Below are positions 1 to 8,220 of a DNA stretch of 33,816 nt, piece by piece. The notes under the pieces were generated by a model that saw nothing but the letters and a program-made list of their open reading frames with translations, had not been told where the DNA came from and ran no database searches. How positions within the stretch are numbered: the stretch's first letter is position 1; every line of letters begins with the position of its first letter. The position numbers were made by a program, and so were the translations under genes. The stretch is from an uncultured Bacteroidales bacterium (GTDB lineage Bacteria > Bacteroidota > Bacteroidia > Bacteroidales > F082): positions 1 through 33,816 of the forward strand of contig CAMHFN010000022.1 in NCBI GenBank assembly GCA_946184615.1, in the 5' to 3' direction.

Positions 1-35
1 CTGCGTTGACCCGTGGGAAAGTAGGTCGCCGCCCA
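1..35 (+). rRNA. rrf: 5S ribosomal RNA, 3' end only
   Basis: The first bases match the conserved 3' part of bacterial 5S rRNA: a GTGGGA stretch followed by AGTAGGTCGCCGCC. A strong terminator follows within about 10 bases, as expected at the end of an rRNA operon. The 5' two thirds of the gene, and any 16S and 23S genes, lie left of the window. The exact mature 3' end is an estimate, because the pairing 5' strand is not visible. Confidence 0.85.
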
Positions 36-43
36 CCCATACG

Positions 44-71
44 AAAAAGCCCGCCGAAAGCGGGCTTTTTT
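44..71 (+). terminator. Rho-independent terminator of the rRNA operon, probably bidirectional
   Basis: A GCCCGC / GCGGGC stem (49-54 and 60-65) with a CGAAA loop is flanked by an A-run (44-48) and a T-run (66-71). The stem is symmetric in A and T flanks, so it should also terminate minus-strand transcripts arriving from the helicase gene that ends at 124. Confidence 0.9.
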
Positions 72-75
72 AGTG

Positions 76-120
76 GAGAACGGGGAACGGAAAACGGAAA
101 CTTTTCCGTTCCCCGTTCTC
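76..120. repeat. Perfect 19-bp inverted repeat built of heptamer units
   Basis: Arms at 76-94 and 102-120 are exact reverse complements (GAGAACGGGGAACGGAAAA) around a 7-base loop. The left arm reads as period-7 units: GAACGGG, GAACGGA, AAACGGA. It begins 3 bases beyond the stop codon of the minus-strand helicase gene, so it may act as a 3' stem-loop for that transcript. No T-run directly follows it on the minus strand, so the neighbouring rRNA terminator may do the actual termination. The same heptamer type recurs after rnfA. Confidence 0.85.
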
Positions 121-123
121 ATT

Positions 124-1560
124 TTAAAAGAATTCCTCCTTGAAATTGACGAAATAGAGCTGCTCTTGCGCTCGGGTGATGGCGGTGTAAAGCCAACGGA
201 GATCTTCCTTCTCCAACTCGTCCTTTAAATTCAATGAAGAATCTACGAATACCTGCTTCCATTGTCCGCCCTGCGTCTTGTGACAGGTAAGGGCGTAGGC
301 AAATTTCACCTGCAAGGCATTGAACCAAGGATTCTGTTTCATCGCCTTGTAGCGTTCACGACGGTTGGGAATGTCCATGTAATCTTCCTCAATGGCTTGT
401 CGTAAACGGAGACTCTCTTCCTCGGTCAATGAAGCACTCTCGCTATTCAACGTGTCTAGCATGATTTTTACATCTAGGATGGGGGATTCGGGATAGTCGG
501 GAAAACTTAGCTCCACATCAGCGAAACGGAAACCATACATCTCCTCGTAACGGGCAATCTTCATAATCTCTGCCATGTCGCCGTTGGCGATAAAACTACC
601 AATGGAGCATCCCTTCGTGGTGAGGCGTGGGGATTCGTTTGTCTTCCAATAATAATTGTTTTTCACAATCATTAGCCTATCGCCCGTGGCAATTTCGCCT
701 TCGATGTTCAAGACACGGCTCCGTACCGCTTGATTAAATAGGTTGGCCCGTTTGTTTGACTTGCAAACGATCACTGAATCATTTCTCCGGTCACTGTCAA
801 AAGCCTGGTGCAGCAACTCTTCAAATGTTTCAGGGTCGATGCGGTGAGTGTCGTTGAAATGGAGATCAAAGAGGGGAAGACGATACAGCATCTTGTCTTC
901 CATCAGTTCTTCCCTGAGATGGGTGGCGTTGCACAAGATACCGGATTGTAGGGCTTGGCGTTTCACTTCGGTCAACTCAAATGAAGCGATGGTGAGGGGG
1001 AACTGGCTTTGCAGATAGTCGATGTCCAGGGCAGGACTGTCGCCGTTGCCCACTGGGGGCAACTGTGCCGTATCCCCAATAAGTAGCAAACGGCAGTGCT
1101 CTCCCTCATAAACGTAGTCCAAAAGGTCATCGAGCAGACTTCTTGACCCGAACTCATGCTCTTCACCGATCATGGAAGCCTCATCTACAATGAAAAGGGT
1201 GTTTTTGTGTTTGTTCTGTCCTCTCACCATACGCATACTTCCGTCGGGGAAAGCTTGAACCTGATAGATTTTTTTGTGGATGGTGGAAGCATAACGATGG
1301 GTGTAGTTTCCCAAAACTTTGGCAGCCCGTCCTGTGGGAGCTATCAGCACGTAATCCATACCGATTTCAGGCAGGGTCTTTACCAAGGTGGTCACCAAAG
1401 TGGTCTTTCCTGTGCCGGCATACCCTTTCAAGATATAAGCGGGGTGGGGCTTCTCCGAAAGAAGAAAGGCTGCTAGATGCCGTAGCACCGTGGCTTGTCC
1501 TTCAGTAGGGGTGAAACCGAAGGAACTCGTCAAAAGATTTATCAACGTTTCCCGGGTCAT
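124..1560 (-). CDS. SF1B DNA helicase, RecD/Dda/Pif1-like ATPase
   Basis: A 478-residue superfamily 1 helicase that should unwind DNA using ATP in the cytoplasm. Visible motifs are Walker A GYAGTGKTT (46-54), a region Ia-like APTGRAA (74-80), Walker B VDEAS (125-129), motif III GDTAQLPPVG (162-171), and a UvrD-like C-terminal module with CHKTQGGQW (426-434) and YTAITRA (458-464). The C-terminal order is that of RecD2 and phage T4 Dda relatives. No RecB or RecC partner is nearby and no N-terminal RecD2 extension is present, so a stand-alone helicase is favoured over a RecBCD subunit. It is the last gene of the minus-strand run, 3 bases after tamL. Its exact DNA repair or replication role cannot be read from the sequence. 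Confidence 0.85.
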   Translation of the reverse strand: MTRETLINLLTSSFGFTPTEGQATVLRHLAAFLLSEKPHPAYILKGYAGTGKTTLVTTLVKTLPEIGMDYVLIAPTGRAAKVLGNYTHRYASTIHKKIYQVQAFPDGSMRMVRGQNKHKNTLFIVDEASMIGEEHEFGSRSLLDDLLDYVYEGEHCRLLLIGDTAQLPPVGNGDSPALDIDYLQSQFPLTIASFELTEVKRQALQSGILCNATHLREELMEDKMLYRLPLFDLHFNDTHRIDPETFEELLHQAFDSDRRNDSVIVCKSNKRANLFNQAVRSRVLNIEGEIATGDRLMIVKNNYYWKTNESPRLTTKGCSIGSFIANGDMAEIMKIARYEEMYGFRFADVELSFPDYPESPILDVKIMLDTLNSESASLTEEESLRLRQAIEEDYMDIPNRRERYKAMKQNPWFNALQVKFAYALTCHKTQGGQWKQVFVDSSLNLKDELEKEDLRWLYTAITRAQEQLYFVNFKEEFF

Positions 1561-1563
1561 GAG

Positions 1564-3894
1564 TTAGAAAGGATATCCGATATTAAGGCCGATGTGGGAG
1601 TCCAAGATACTGAAGTCATCGAAGGTCCAATGATTGCCCATGCTGTTCGGGTAGGGATTTCTGAAAGGTACAGCCCAGTCGATACGAACTATGGCTAAGT
1701 TGAAGTCGAGACGAACACCGATACCAGCATCTACGGCAATCTGGTCGTAGAAGGTATTGAAATGGAATTCGCCCCCAGGAAGTAGCGAATTGGCATGGTA
1801 GTTCCAGATGTTCCCCGCATCGACAAAGAAGGCACCGTTCACTGTTTTATTGAAAGGAAAGCGAAATTCGGCATTGCATTCCAATTGGATATCGCCAATA
1901 CGCTCGATGTTGTTGTTGTCAACGGTGGGGTTATATGCTCCAGGCCCCAGTTTGCGGTATTTCCATGCACGCATTCCGATGGAGCCTCCAGAATAAAAGC
2001 TACGCTCAAAGGGCATGTCGTAAGAGTTGCCGTACGGTATACCGCATCCTACTAACTCGCGGCAAACGAACCAGGTCTTCTCTCCCAACTTGAAATATTG
2101 TCTGAAATCCACATCGCCTCGTAGGAATTGGGCATAGCGGACACCTAAGAATTCATGATGATCGTCCTGTGTGGTAATCATTGAGGTGTTATTGAAAAGC
2201 GAGAGCACGCCACCACTCGATTCCAAATTGGCCCTAATGTAGATATAATTGCCTGGGTTGTAGATGCTTTGTGTGTTGTAAATCACGGAGTATCGTCCTC
2301 CACAGACAAAATGACTGGTGTACTGGTCCTTGATGCGTTGGTTGTTTTCCTGGTCAAGGATGGCTTGGAACTCGGGGATGGGATCTACTTTTACATAGTT
2401 TAGGTATACTGGGTTAATGATGAATTGCAGCCTCGGGTTGACTTTCCAGTCGTAACCGAACGAACTCATGGTAATGTAGCGTGAGTAGGCGTAGCGTCGC
2501 TGTGTACTGCCGCCCAAAGTGAAATTGGTCCTGGGCTGGTAGTCTCTTGCAAAGGTCTTCAAAGGGATGGGGCTGAGGAATCGTGGAAAATAGATACTGG
2601 TATTGAGAATGACCTCGCTAGTGTTGAAGATCGCGTCTTCTTCCCCAATATTACCGAGATTGATGACCTCTTGGGCTTCCAAGCCACCTTTAAGACTGAC
2701 GGTCAGCACTTCCGCTCCTTTGAAGATATTCTTGTTGGTGTAGGTGATGCTTCCGCTGATGCCCAGGTCTCCACCTGAATTGGTGCCTTCGGTTTGTAGC
2801 TTCAGGGAATGTGTGTTGGCACGCCGCAGCAGGATTTTGCAATTGAGTAAGTTGGCTGTGTCACAGGGAACAGGCTCAAACTCAATACTGGAATTGGCGA
2901 AAATCTTAAGGTTCGAAAGGGCACTGTACGTAAGCTCCACTTGCCGTTGGCGGAAGGGACGGTCTTTCAAAATCATGATCATCTGCTTGAATGTGCTGGG
3001 ATGGATGCGAGGCTTCTCGTGGTAATAGAAATGAAGCGTATTCTGCAGATCCCTGAACCCCGTGGAGAAAGTGAGGGTGGCCGAGTCGGTGGGCGGTACG
3101 GTAGCCATCATCGGAAGGTAGTTGGGGTAGATGCTGATTTTGTTGATGTTGTATTTCTTGTGAGGTTCCTTCTCACCCGTGTCGCGATTCGCTACATTGT
3201 CAATCTTCATGGTGATGGACAATGTGTGGTTGTTATAGCTGCTGTCGACCTCGAAGGTGATGTATTCCCTAGTGAAGTAATAGTAACCAGCATTGCGAAG
3301 GAAGTTGGTGATGGTAGTGCGTTGCTCGTCCAAGGCGTATGCGTTGTAGATATCACCAGTTTTGGCGGGCAACCGGTTCTCAATGATGGAGAGCGTTTTC
3401 CTTAGTGCCGTATCTTCGACATGGAAGTTGACCTCGCTAATCCGATAAGGCTCTGAGGGCGAGATGGTGTAAGTGACCTGTGCTCTTTTATTGGTGCTTT
3501 TCACCTTGCTGGTGACTTTTGAGTTGAAATAGCCTCGGTTTTCGAGATATTGCTCTATCTGCTTAGCGGAAATGCCCACCTCATTGTCGTCAAAGTATTC
3601 TGGCTTTCTGCTGAGATTCTCGTTGAGCCAATGCTTGAATCCGTGTCCTGAATTGTCTTCAGTAACGTAATACAGCCATAGAGGGAAACGAAAAGGGAAA
3701 CGTACTTTGAACGGCTTTTGCGTGATGTAAGACGAGACTTCCGATTTGGTAAATTCGACCCGTTTCCCGTCTATTTCAACATTATTGCTTTTAAGAAAAG
3801 CCTTGCCTTCTGGAATGAAACGGTTAATCCGGCACGACGAAAGGATGATGGCGGTCAGCAAAAACAAGATGATATGAAGGTTCCTTTTGTGCAC
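1564..3894 (-). CDS. tamL: TamL-type BamA/TamA family outer-membrane lipoprotein
   Basis: A 776-residue Omp85-family protein. A signal peptide ends in the lipobox LSSC, with Cys21 as the predicted lipidated residue. POTRA-like alternating segments follow (about 100-370), then a long C-terminal beta-barrel. GSIGMRAW (637-644) sits where Omp85 proteins carry the lid-loop VRGY/F motif, and the chain ends in an aromatic residue (GYPF). The N-terminal lipid on an Omp85 protein is the hallmark of Bacteroidota TamL, which works with TamB in outer-membrane biogenesis. No tamB gene lies next to it here. It follows folC by 31 bases and precedes the helicase by 3, so co-transcription is likely. Confidence 0.85.
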   Translation of the reverse strand: MHKRNLHIILFLLTAIILSSCRINRFIPEGKAFLKSNNVEIDGKRVEFTKSEVSSYITQKPFKVRFPFRFPLWLYYVTEDNSGHGFKHWLNENLSRKPEYFDDNEVGISAKQIEQYLENRGYFNSKVTSKVKSTNKRAQVTYTISPSEPYRISEVNFHVEDTALRKTLSIIENRLPAKTGDIYNAYALDEQRTTITNFLRNAGYYYFTREYITFEVDSSYNNHTLSITMKIDNVANRDTGEKEPHKKYNINKISIYPNYLPMMATVPPTDSATLTFSTGFRDLQNTLHFYYHEKPRIHPSTFKQMIMILKDRPFRQRQVELTYSALSNLKIFANSSIEFEPVPCDTANLLNCKILLRRANTHSLKLQTEGTNSGGDLGISGSITYTNKNIFKGAEVLTVSLKGGLEAQEVINLGNIGEEDAIFNTSEVILNTSIYFPRFLSPIPLKTFARDYQPRTNFTLGGSTQRRYAYSRYITMSSFGYDWKVNPRLQFIINPVYLNYVKVDPIPEFQAILDQENNQRIKDQYTSHFVCGGRYSVIYNTQSIYNPGNYIYIRANLESSGGVLSLFNNTSMITTQDDHHEFLGVRYAQFLRGDVDFRQYFKLGEKTWFVCRELVGCGIPYGNSYDMPFERSFYSGGSIGMRAWKYRKLGPGAYNPTVDNNNIERIGDIQLECNAEFRFPFNKTVNGAFFVDAGNIWNYHANSLLPGGEFHFNTFYDQIAVDAGIGVRLDFNLAIVRIDWAVPFRNPYPNSMGNHWTFDDFSILDSHIGLNIGYPF

Positions 3895-3925
3895 GGGTCT
3901 GAAATTTTCCGCAAAGGTAAAAAAA

Positions 3926-5212
3926 TCAGACTATTTCCGCAACAACGAAATTTGAACCTCCGATAAAGATAACATCATCGAACCTCGCAGCGTTGATGGC
4001 TGATTCGTAAGCATCTCGTACTGAACTGTATACATTGCCTCTCAATCCGAAATCAAATGCTTTTTCAGCTAAAATAGTGGCATCCAAACCACGAGGAATA
4101 TCTGCTTTGCAGAAATAATACTCACAACTGTGAGGCAGCAGTTGTAGAACGTGGTCAATATCTTTATCGTTGACCATGCCGATGACGAAATGGAGTTTGT
4201 TATAGGTCATTTCGGAGAGTTGGCTGACGACTTCCCGGATGCCGTCGACGTTATGCCCGGTGTCAGCGATGGTCAATGGGTCTTGGTCAAGGATCTGCCA
4301 ACGTCCCATAAGGTGGGTGTTGCGAACTACATTGGCAATGCCATCGCGGATATCTTCATCCGATAATTCGAATGTTTCCCGGAGTAAGTCAACGGCACAT
4401 AGTACGGTGGTGAGGTTCTTTTTTTGATAATTGCCCATCAACGGAATGGTACAGGCTTCCAAGTATAGTTCGTTGTTTTTCCAAATGTCATATTCCTGTT
4501 GAATCAACGAGTCAATATGGATTTTATCGCAATCGAAGATTTGGTCAGCGAAGAAGATCGGACTGTGACACGCTGCAGCTTTGTTTTCAAATACCTGATG
4601 GGTTTCGGGTTGGGTCTCACCGATGACGACTGGGATGCCCTCTTTGATGATGCCGGCCTTTTCTCCCGCGATTTTTTCAAGGCTGTCGCCTAAAAACTGC
4701 ACATGGTCAAGCCCGATGTTGGTGATTACGCTAATTTCAGGGGTAATAAGGTTGGTGGAGTCGAGCCGTCCCCCCATGCCAACCTCTACGATGGCGATGT
4801 CGACATGCTCTTTGGCGAAGTAGTCAAAAGCCATGCCTACGGTCATCTCAAAGAAAGAGGGCTCAATCTTTTTAAGGATGTCTTGATGCTCTGAGATGAA
4901 GTTGACCACGTTCTCTTCGGGAATCATCTCTCCGTTGATACGGATGCGTTCTCTGAAGTCGCGCAGGTGGGGCGAAGTGTAAAGTCCTGTTTTATAACCT
5001 GCTTCTTGAAAGATGGAGGCTAGCATGTGTGAGGTGGAGCCTTTGCCGTTGGTGCCTGCTACATGAACCGACTTGAAAGTTTGGTGAGGGTTGCCCAAAT
5101 GATCAAGTAGAGCGATGGTGTTGTTGAGGTCGGTTTTATAAGCTGCAGCGCCGATGCGTTGGTACATCGGCAGTTGCTTATACATCCATTCGAGGGTTTC
5201 TTGATAGTTCAT
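3926..5212 (-). CDS. folC: Bifunctional dihydrofolate synthase / folylpolyglutamate synthase
   Basis: A 428-residue Mur-ligase-family enzyme that adds glutamate to dihydropteroate and then to folates, using ATP in the cytoplasm. The P-loop AGTNGKGST (52-60) has the GKGS form typical of FolC rather than the GKTT of Mur ligases. SPHLRDFRERIRING (80-94) is the conserved folate-binding stretch, and the central NIGLDHVQFLG and late ADTGHNVDGI motifs are present. Length is normal for the family. It starts 3 bases after tonB stops. The order exbD-tonB-folC is, from general knowledge, a recurring arrangement in Bacteroidota. Confidence 0.95.
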   Translation of the reverse strand: MNYQETLEWMYKQLPMYQRIGAAAYKTDLNNTIALLDHLGNPHQTFKSVHVAGTNGKGSTSHMLASIFQEAGYKTGLYTSPHLRDFRERIRINGEMIPEENVVNFISEHQDILKKIEPSFFEMTVGMAFDYFAKEHVDIAIVEVGMGGRLDSTNLITPEISVITNIGLDHVQFLGDSLEKIAGEKAGIIKEGIPVVIGETQPETHQVFENKAAACHSPIFFADQIFDCDKIHIDSLIQQEYDIWKNNELYLEACTIPLMGNYQKKNLTTVLCAVDLLRETFELSDEDIRDGIANVVRNTHLMGRWQILDQDPLTIADTGHNVDGIREVVSQLSEMTYNKLHFVIGMVNDKDIDHVLQLLPHSCEYYFCKADIPRGLDATILAEKAFDFGLRGNVYSSVRDAYESAINAARFDDVIFIGGSNFVVAEIV

Positions 5213-5215
5213 GGG

Positions 5216-6010
5216 TTATTGGTTTTGGACAAAGGTATACGTGATGGTGCCTTTTTGTTCTTCAGGAGCGGTTGGGTCGCCAGCGAATTTGGAGCGCATA
5301 GCGGCTTCCATGGCCATGGCGCGCATCTCGGTGTTGGCGATGTCGGTGCCTTTGGCGATGCTGGTCCGCACCACATTGCCTTCGCGGTCCACCCAGATCT
5401 CCACGACGATATGTCCTTCTTCGGGGAAGTCTTTCGAGGGCCTTTGTAGTGTTTTAGCACCTCGTCCGCCCAAATCATATCCAGGGCCGTTGCCTTTTCC
5501 GCCTTGACCGTCATATTTTTTCACGCCAGCCAAACCGTTGGGGTTGCCTTGGTCGCCAGGTTGTCCAGTGATGCCTTCCGAACCTCCGTCCTGAGCTTTG
5601 TTGGAGCCTTTGAACAATGCTTTGGGGTTGACGGTCTGCTGAGGGGCCTCTTCGGCTTTCTCAGGTTGTTCTTTCGGTTTGGTCACCGTTTCCTCGTTTG
5701 GATCTTTCTTTTGTTCCGTTTTGATGGCGGGAGCCTCTTCCGAATCCTGGGTCACAAGGTCTTCTTTGCTTTGGGTGTTGGCTTCATCGTTGGGTTGTAT
5801 CGGGGCTGCCTGTTCGGGAATGGCGGGCTTGTCGGTTTGCTCTTGTCCCATGCCTTGGTTATAAAGTCCAAGATCTACTTCCACACCTTCTTCGCCAGGA
5901 AGCGGGAGAGGAGTGCGAAAAGCCATGAGGAAGAGCACCAGCAGGATAAGCAGGTGTACCACTACGGTTCCTAAAAAGGCAAGGGCTTTATCATTCTTTG
6001 GGTTGCTCAT
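5216..6010 (-). CDS. tonB: TonB-family energy transducer
   Basis: A 264-residue protein with one N-terminal membrane segment (about 10-30), a long periplasmic linker rich in Pro, Glu, Gln and Lys (about 51-140), a Gly-rich stretch, and a C-terminal TonB domain (about 190-264). It should transmit proton-motive force from ExbB/ExbD to TonB-dependent outer-membrane transporters. The start codon overlaps the exbD stop as ATGA, which implies translational coupling. A TolA-like role cannot be excluded, but the beta-strand pattern (HIVVEIWVDREGNV) is of the TonB_C type. Confidence 0.88.
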   Translation of the reverse strand: MSNPKNDKALAFLGTVVVHLLILLVLFLMAFRTPLPLPGEEGVEVDLGLYNQGMGQEQTDKPAIPEQAAPIQPNDEANTQSKEDLVTQDSEEAPAIKTEQKKDPNEETVTKPKEQPEKAEEAPQQTVNPKALFKGSNKAQDGGSEGITGQPGDQGNPNGLAGVKKYDGQGGKGNGPGYDLGGRGAKTLQRPSKDFPEEGHIVVEIWVDREGNVVRTSIAKGTDIANTEMRAMAMEAAMRSKFAGDPTAPEEQKGTITYTFVQNQ

Positions 6011-6420
6011 TTTTTCGGTGATGTGGCCAAAATAACTTTATGGTTCTGTTGGGTGGCGTTGTTGATATCGTTGACAGCGTCGATGACATTGACGACATAT
6101 TGAACAGGTACCGTCTTGTCGGAACGCAATACCACGGTGGCATCGTTTTCTCCGGCAATACGTTCACTGATGATGGAAGCCAGCTCATCGTCAGCGACTG
6201 GAGTTTCGTCGACGTAATACTGGAAATGTTCGTTGATATAGACGGTAAGAGTCTGCTTGGCCATGGTCTTGCTGCTGCTGGAGGGCAGTAACAATTTGAT
6301 GGCATTGGGTGCCACCAGCGTCGAGGTCAGCATGAAGAAGATCAACAGTAGAAACACCAAGTCCGACATGGAAGAGGAGTTGAAACTGACACCGATCTTG
6401 TTTCTTGTCTTGATTGCCAT
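6007..6420 (-). CDS. exbD: ExbD/TolR family proton-channel subunit
   Basis: A 137-residue protein with a short cytoplasmic N-terminus, one transmembrane helix (about 19-38) that begins with the conserved Asp20 in MSDLVFLLLIFFML, and a small periplasmic domain. The Asp is the protonatable residue of ExbD, TolR and MotB relatives. It forms the inner-membrane motor with ExbB, encoded 21 bases upstream, and TonB, which overlaps downstream. Only one exbD copy is present here; many Bacteroidota operons carry two. Confidence 0.9.
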   Translation of the reverse strand: MAIKTRNKIGVSFNSSSMSDLVFLLLIFFMLTSTLVAPNAIKLLLPSSSSKTMAKQTLTVYINEHFQYYVDETPVADDELASIISERIAGENDATVVLRSDKTVPVQYVVNVIDAVNDINNATQQNHKVILATSPKK

Positions 6421-6441
6421 GGTGATAAGATTTTGATGCGA

Positions 6442-7077
6442 TTAGGCAGGCTCGTTGAGTACGTCCATGAATTCCGTGGCTTTGGCTTCAAGCAGGTTGA
6501 CGACATTCTGGATCTTGGCTACGATGATGGTGTAGAAAAGATAGGCGATGATGCCGACAATCAGACCGCCTACAGTGGTGACCATGGCTTCGTAGATGCC
6601 GGATGAGAGCAACTCAATATCGATGTTGTTTCCAGCCATCGACATATTGTAGAAGGCACGGATCATTCCGGTCACAGTGCCCAAGAAACCAATCATTGGT
6701 GCAGCACTGGCAATCATGGAAAGCAAGGTGACTCCTTTTTCGAGTTTGGCGACTTCTAGATTACCTACATTTTCAATGGTGGTGTTAATGTCGCTCAGCG
6801 GACGTCCCAGGCGGGAGAGCCCTTTCTCAATCATCCGAGCAATAGGGGAGTTGCTGCCATTGCAAAGAGCCTTGGCACTGTCGATTTTGCCCTCTTTCAT
6901 GTATTCGCGGATGCGGTCCATAAAACTTTTGTCGAAGTTGGTGGCACGCTTCACAACGATAAAGCGCTCAATGAAAATGTAAACAGCGATGATGGATAAA
7001 ACCGCCAGAACAATCATGATCCAGCCACCTTTCATGGCTAAGTCGAGGATGGAAAGTTTGATTTCAGTGGGTTGCAT
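6442..7077 (-). CDS. exbB: ExbB/TolQ/MotA family proton-channel subunit
   Basis: A 211-residue inner-membrane protein with three helices (about 18-37, 116-139 and 162-187). The conserved channel stretch APMIGFLGTVTGMI (126-139) and the Thr-rich third helix with VTTVGGLIVGIIAY (166-179) identify the family. It leads the exbB-exbD-tonB set. The 75-base gap upstream contains two TAnnTTTG-like boxes and a short repeat array. It may therefore have its own promoter within the longer minus-strand run. Confidence 0.92.
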   Translation of the reverse strand: MQPTEIKLSILDLAMKGGWIMIVLAVLSIIAVYIFIERFIVVKRATNFDKSFMDRIREYMKEGKIDSAKALCNGSNSPIARMIEKGLSRLGRPLSDINTTIENVGNLEVAKLEKGVTLLSMIASAAPMIGFLGTVTGMIRAFYNMSMAGNNIDIELLSSGIYEAMVTTVGGLIVGIIAYLFYTIIVAKIQNVVNLLEAKATEFMDVLNEPA

Positions 7078-7092
7078 TAGAGTTAGAGTTTT

Positions 7093-7116
7093 GAATTCAG
7101 AATTTAGAATTTAGAG
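7093..7116. repeat. Period-7 tandem array upstream of exbB
   Basis: Three heptamers in a row, GAATTCA, GAATTTA, GAATTTA, plus a partial unit, fill part of the anmK-exbB spacer. On the minus strand this lies in the predicted 5' leader of exbB, about 16 bases before its start codon. Confidence 0.75.
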
Positions 7117-7119
7117 GGA

Positions 7120-7145
7120 CAAAGATATATCAATAACCAAAATTA
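7120..7145 (-). promoter_or_regulatory. Candidate Bacteroidota -7 boxes for exbB-exbD-tonB
   Basis: Two exact matches to the Bacteroidota -7 consensus TAnnTTTG lie on the minus strand: TATCTTTG (7120-7127) and TAATTTTG (7138-7145). No clear TTTG element at the right spacing upstream (-33) was found for either box. Only one is likely to be used; the nearer one would give a leader of about 35 bases. Confidence 0.4.
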
Positions 7146-7152
7146 TACCATT

Positions 7153-8220
7153 TTATTGTGAGAGGGGTTGGGGACGCCAAATTTTTCCGCTACATGAGTC
7201 GCTGGGAGCTCCGGTAACGGAACTGAGCACGTTGACACGGCCTTCGAGACGTAGTAATCCGAGAAAGGCAAAAATCAGTGCCTCCTTGTAGTTGACAGTC
7301 TGAAGGTCGGGGACCACGACTTGGTGTGGTGTGTGATGTTCAATACGCTGGATGAGGTAGCTGTTGAGAGCCCCACCGCCAGTGACCAGCATTTTGCCTT
7401 GGGGTAGCGTGTTGATCGCTTGTGCAATTTGTAGGGCGATATGTTCTACAAAGGTGGCTAAGGCATCGTTGGTGGGATAGGATTCAAGGAGCGACTTCTG
7501 GAAGGTCTCGAAGAATTCTCTTCCTAATGACTTTGGGGGAACTTGACGGTAGAAGATGTTGTCGTTGAGAGCGTTAAACAACGTGGAGTTGACCTGCCCT
7601 TTGCTTGCCATCTTCCCGTCTTTGTCGTAGAGAAGCCCTTCCTGTTGCGCCAGCCAGTTCAGAGCTTGGTTGGCGATACAGATGTCGTAGGCAATGCGTC
7701 GGCCTTCCAAATCATACGATACATTGGTGATGCCACCGATGTTAAGACAGATTTCGTAGTCACTGAACAAAAGCTTGTCGCCGATAGGTACCAAAGGGGC
7801 TCCTTGTCCACCTTTGCTGACGTCTTCGCTGCGGAAATCGTTGATGACGGGTAGCCCACAAGCATTAGCAAGGGCTTGTCCATCACCGATTTGCAAAGTA
7901 AAATGTTGCTCGGGCTTATGGAAAATGGTGTGACCATGCGAGGCCACGAAGTCGGGTTGGAGAGGGTGCTTTCGAAGGAACGCTTTGACTTGAGAACCCA
8001 GGTAAGCGCCGTATTCTTGGTCAAGGGGTTTCAGCTTTTCGGGGGTAGAAAGAAAAGCGTTGGCCAGGCGGTCTTGCCAAACTTCAGGATAGGGGATGGT
8101 CTCAGCGGCTTCAATATGATAAAGGTATGAGCCTTCGTTACTGGTGAAGCGTACCAAGGCAAGGTCGAGGCCGTCGAGTGAGCTGCCCGACATCAGTCCA
8201 ATGGCTAGGGCGGTCTTCAT
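7153..8220 (-). CDS. anmK: Anhydro-N-acetylmuramic acid kinase
   Basis: A 355-residue sugar kinase that phosphorylates and opens 1,6-anhydro-MurNAc during cell-wall recycling. Diagnostic motifs are GLMSGSSLDGLD (8-19), the HGHTIFH stretch (95-101), GGQGAPLVP (137-145), LNIGGITNVS (159-168) and a late TGGGALN. Length is within the usual range for the family. The start overlaps the murF stop as ATGA, so the peptidoglycan precursor ligase and the recycling kinase are probably translationally coupled. Confidence 0.93.
   Translation of the reverse strand: MKTALAIGLMSGSSLDGLDLALVRFTSNEGSYLYHIEAAETIPYPEVWQDRLANAFLSTPEKLKPLDQEYGAYLGSQVKAFLRKHPLQPDFVASHGHTIFHKPEQHFTLQIGDGQALANACGLPVINDFRSEDVSKGGQGAPLVPIGDKLLFSDYEICLNIGGITNVSYDLEGRRIAYDICIANQALNWLAQQEGLLYDKDGKMASKGQVNSTLFNALNDNIFYRQVPPKSLGREFFETFQKSLLESYPTNDALATFVEHIALQIAQAINTLPQGKMLVTGGGALNSYLIQRIEHHTPHQVVVPDLQTVNYKEALIFAFLGLLRLEGRVNVLSSVTGAPSDSCSGKIWRPQPLSQ

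Noticed and set aside
124..1560. The RecD subunit of RecBCD
   Set aside because: No recB or recC is present nearby, and the short single-protein form fits stand-alone RecD/Dda-like helicases better.
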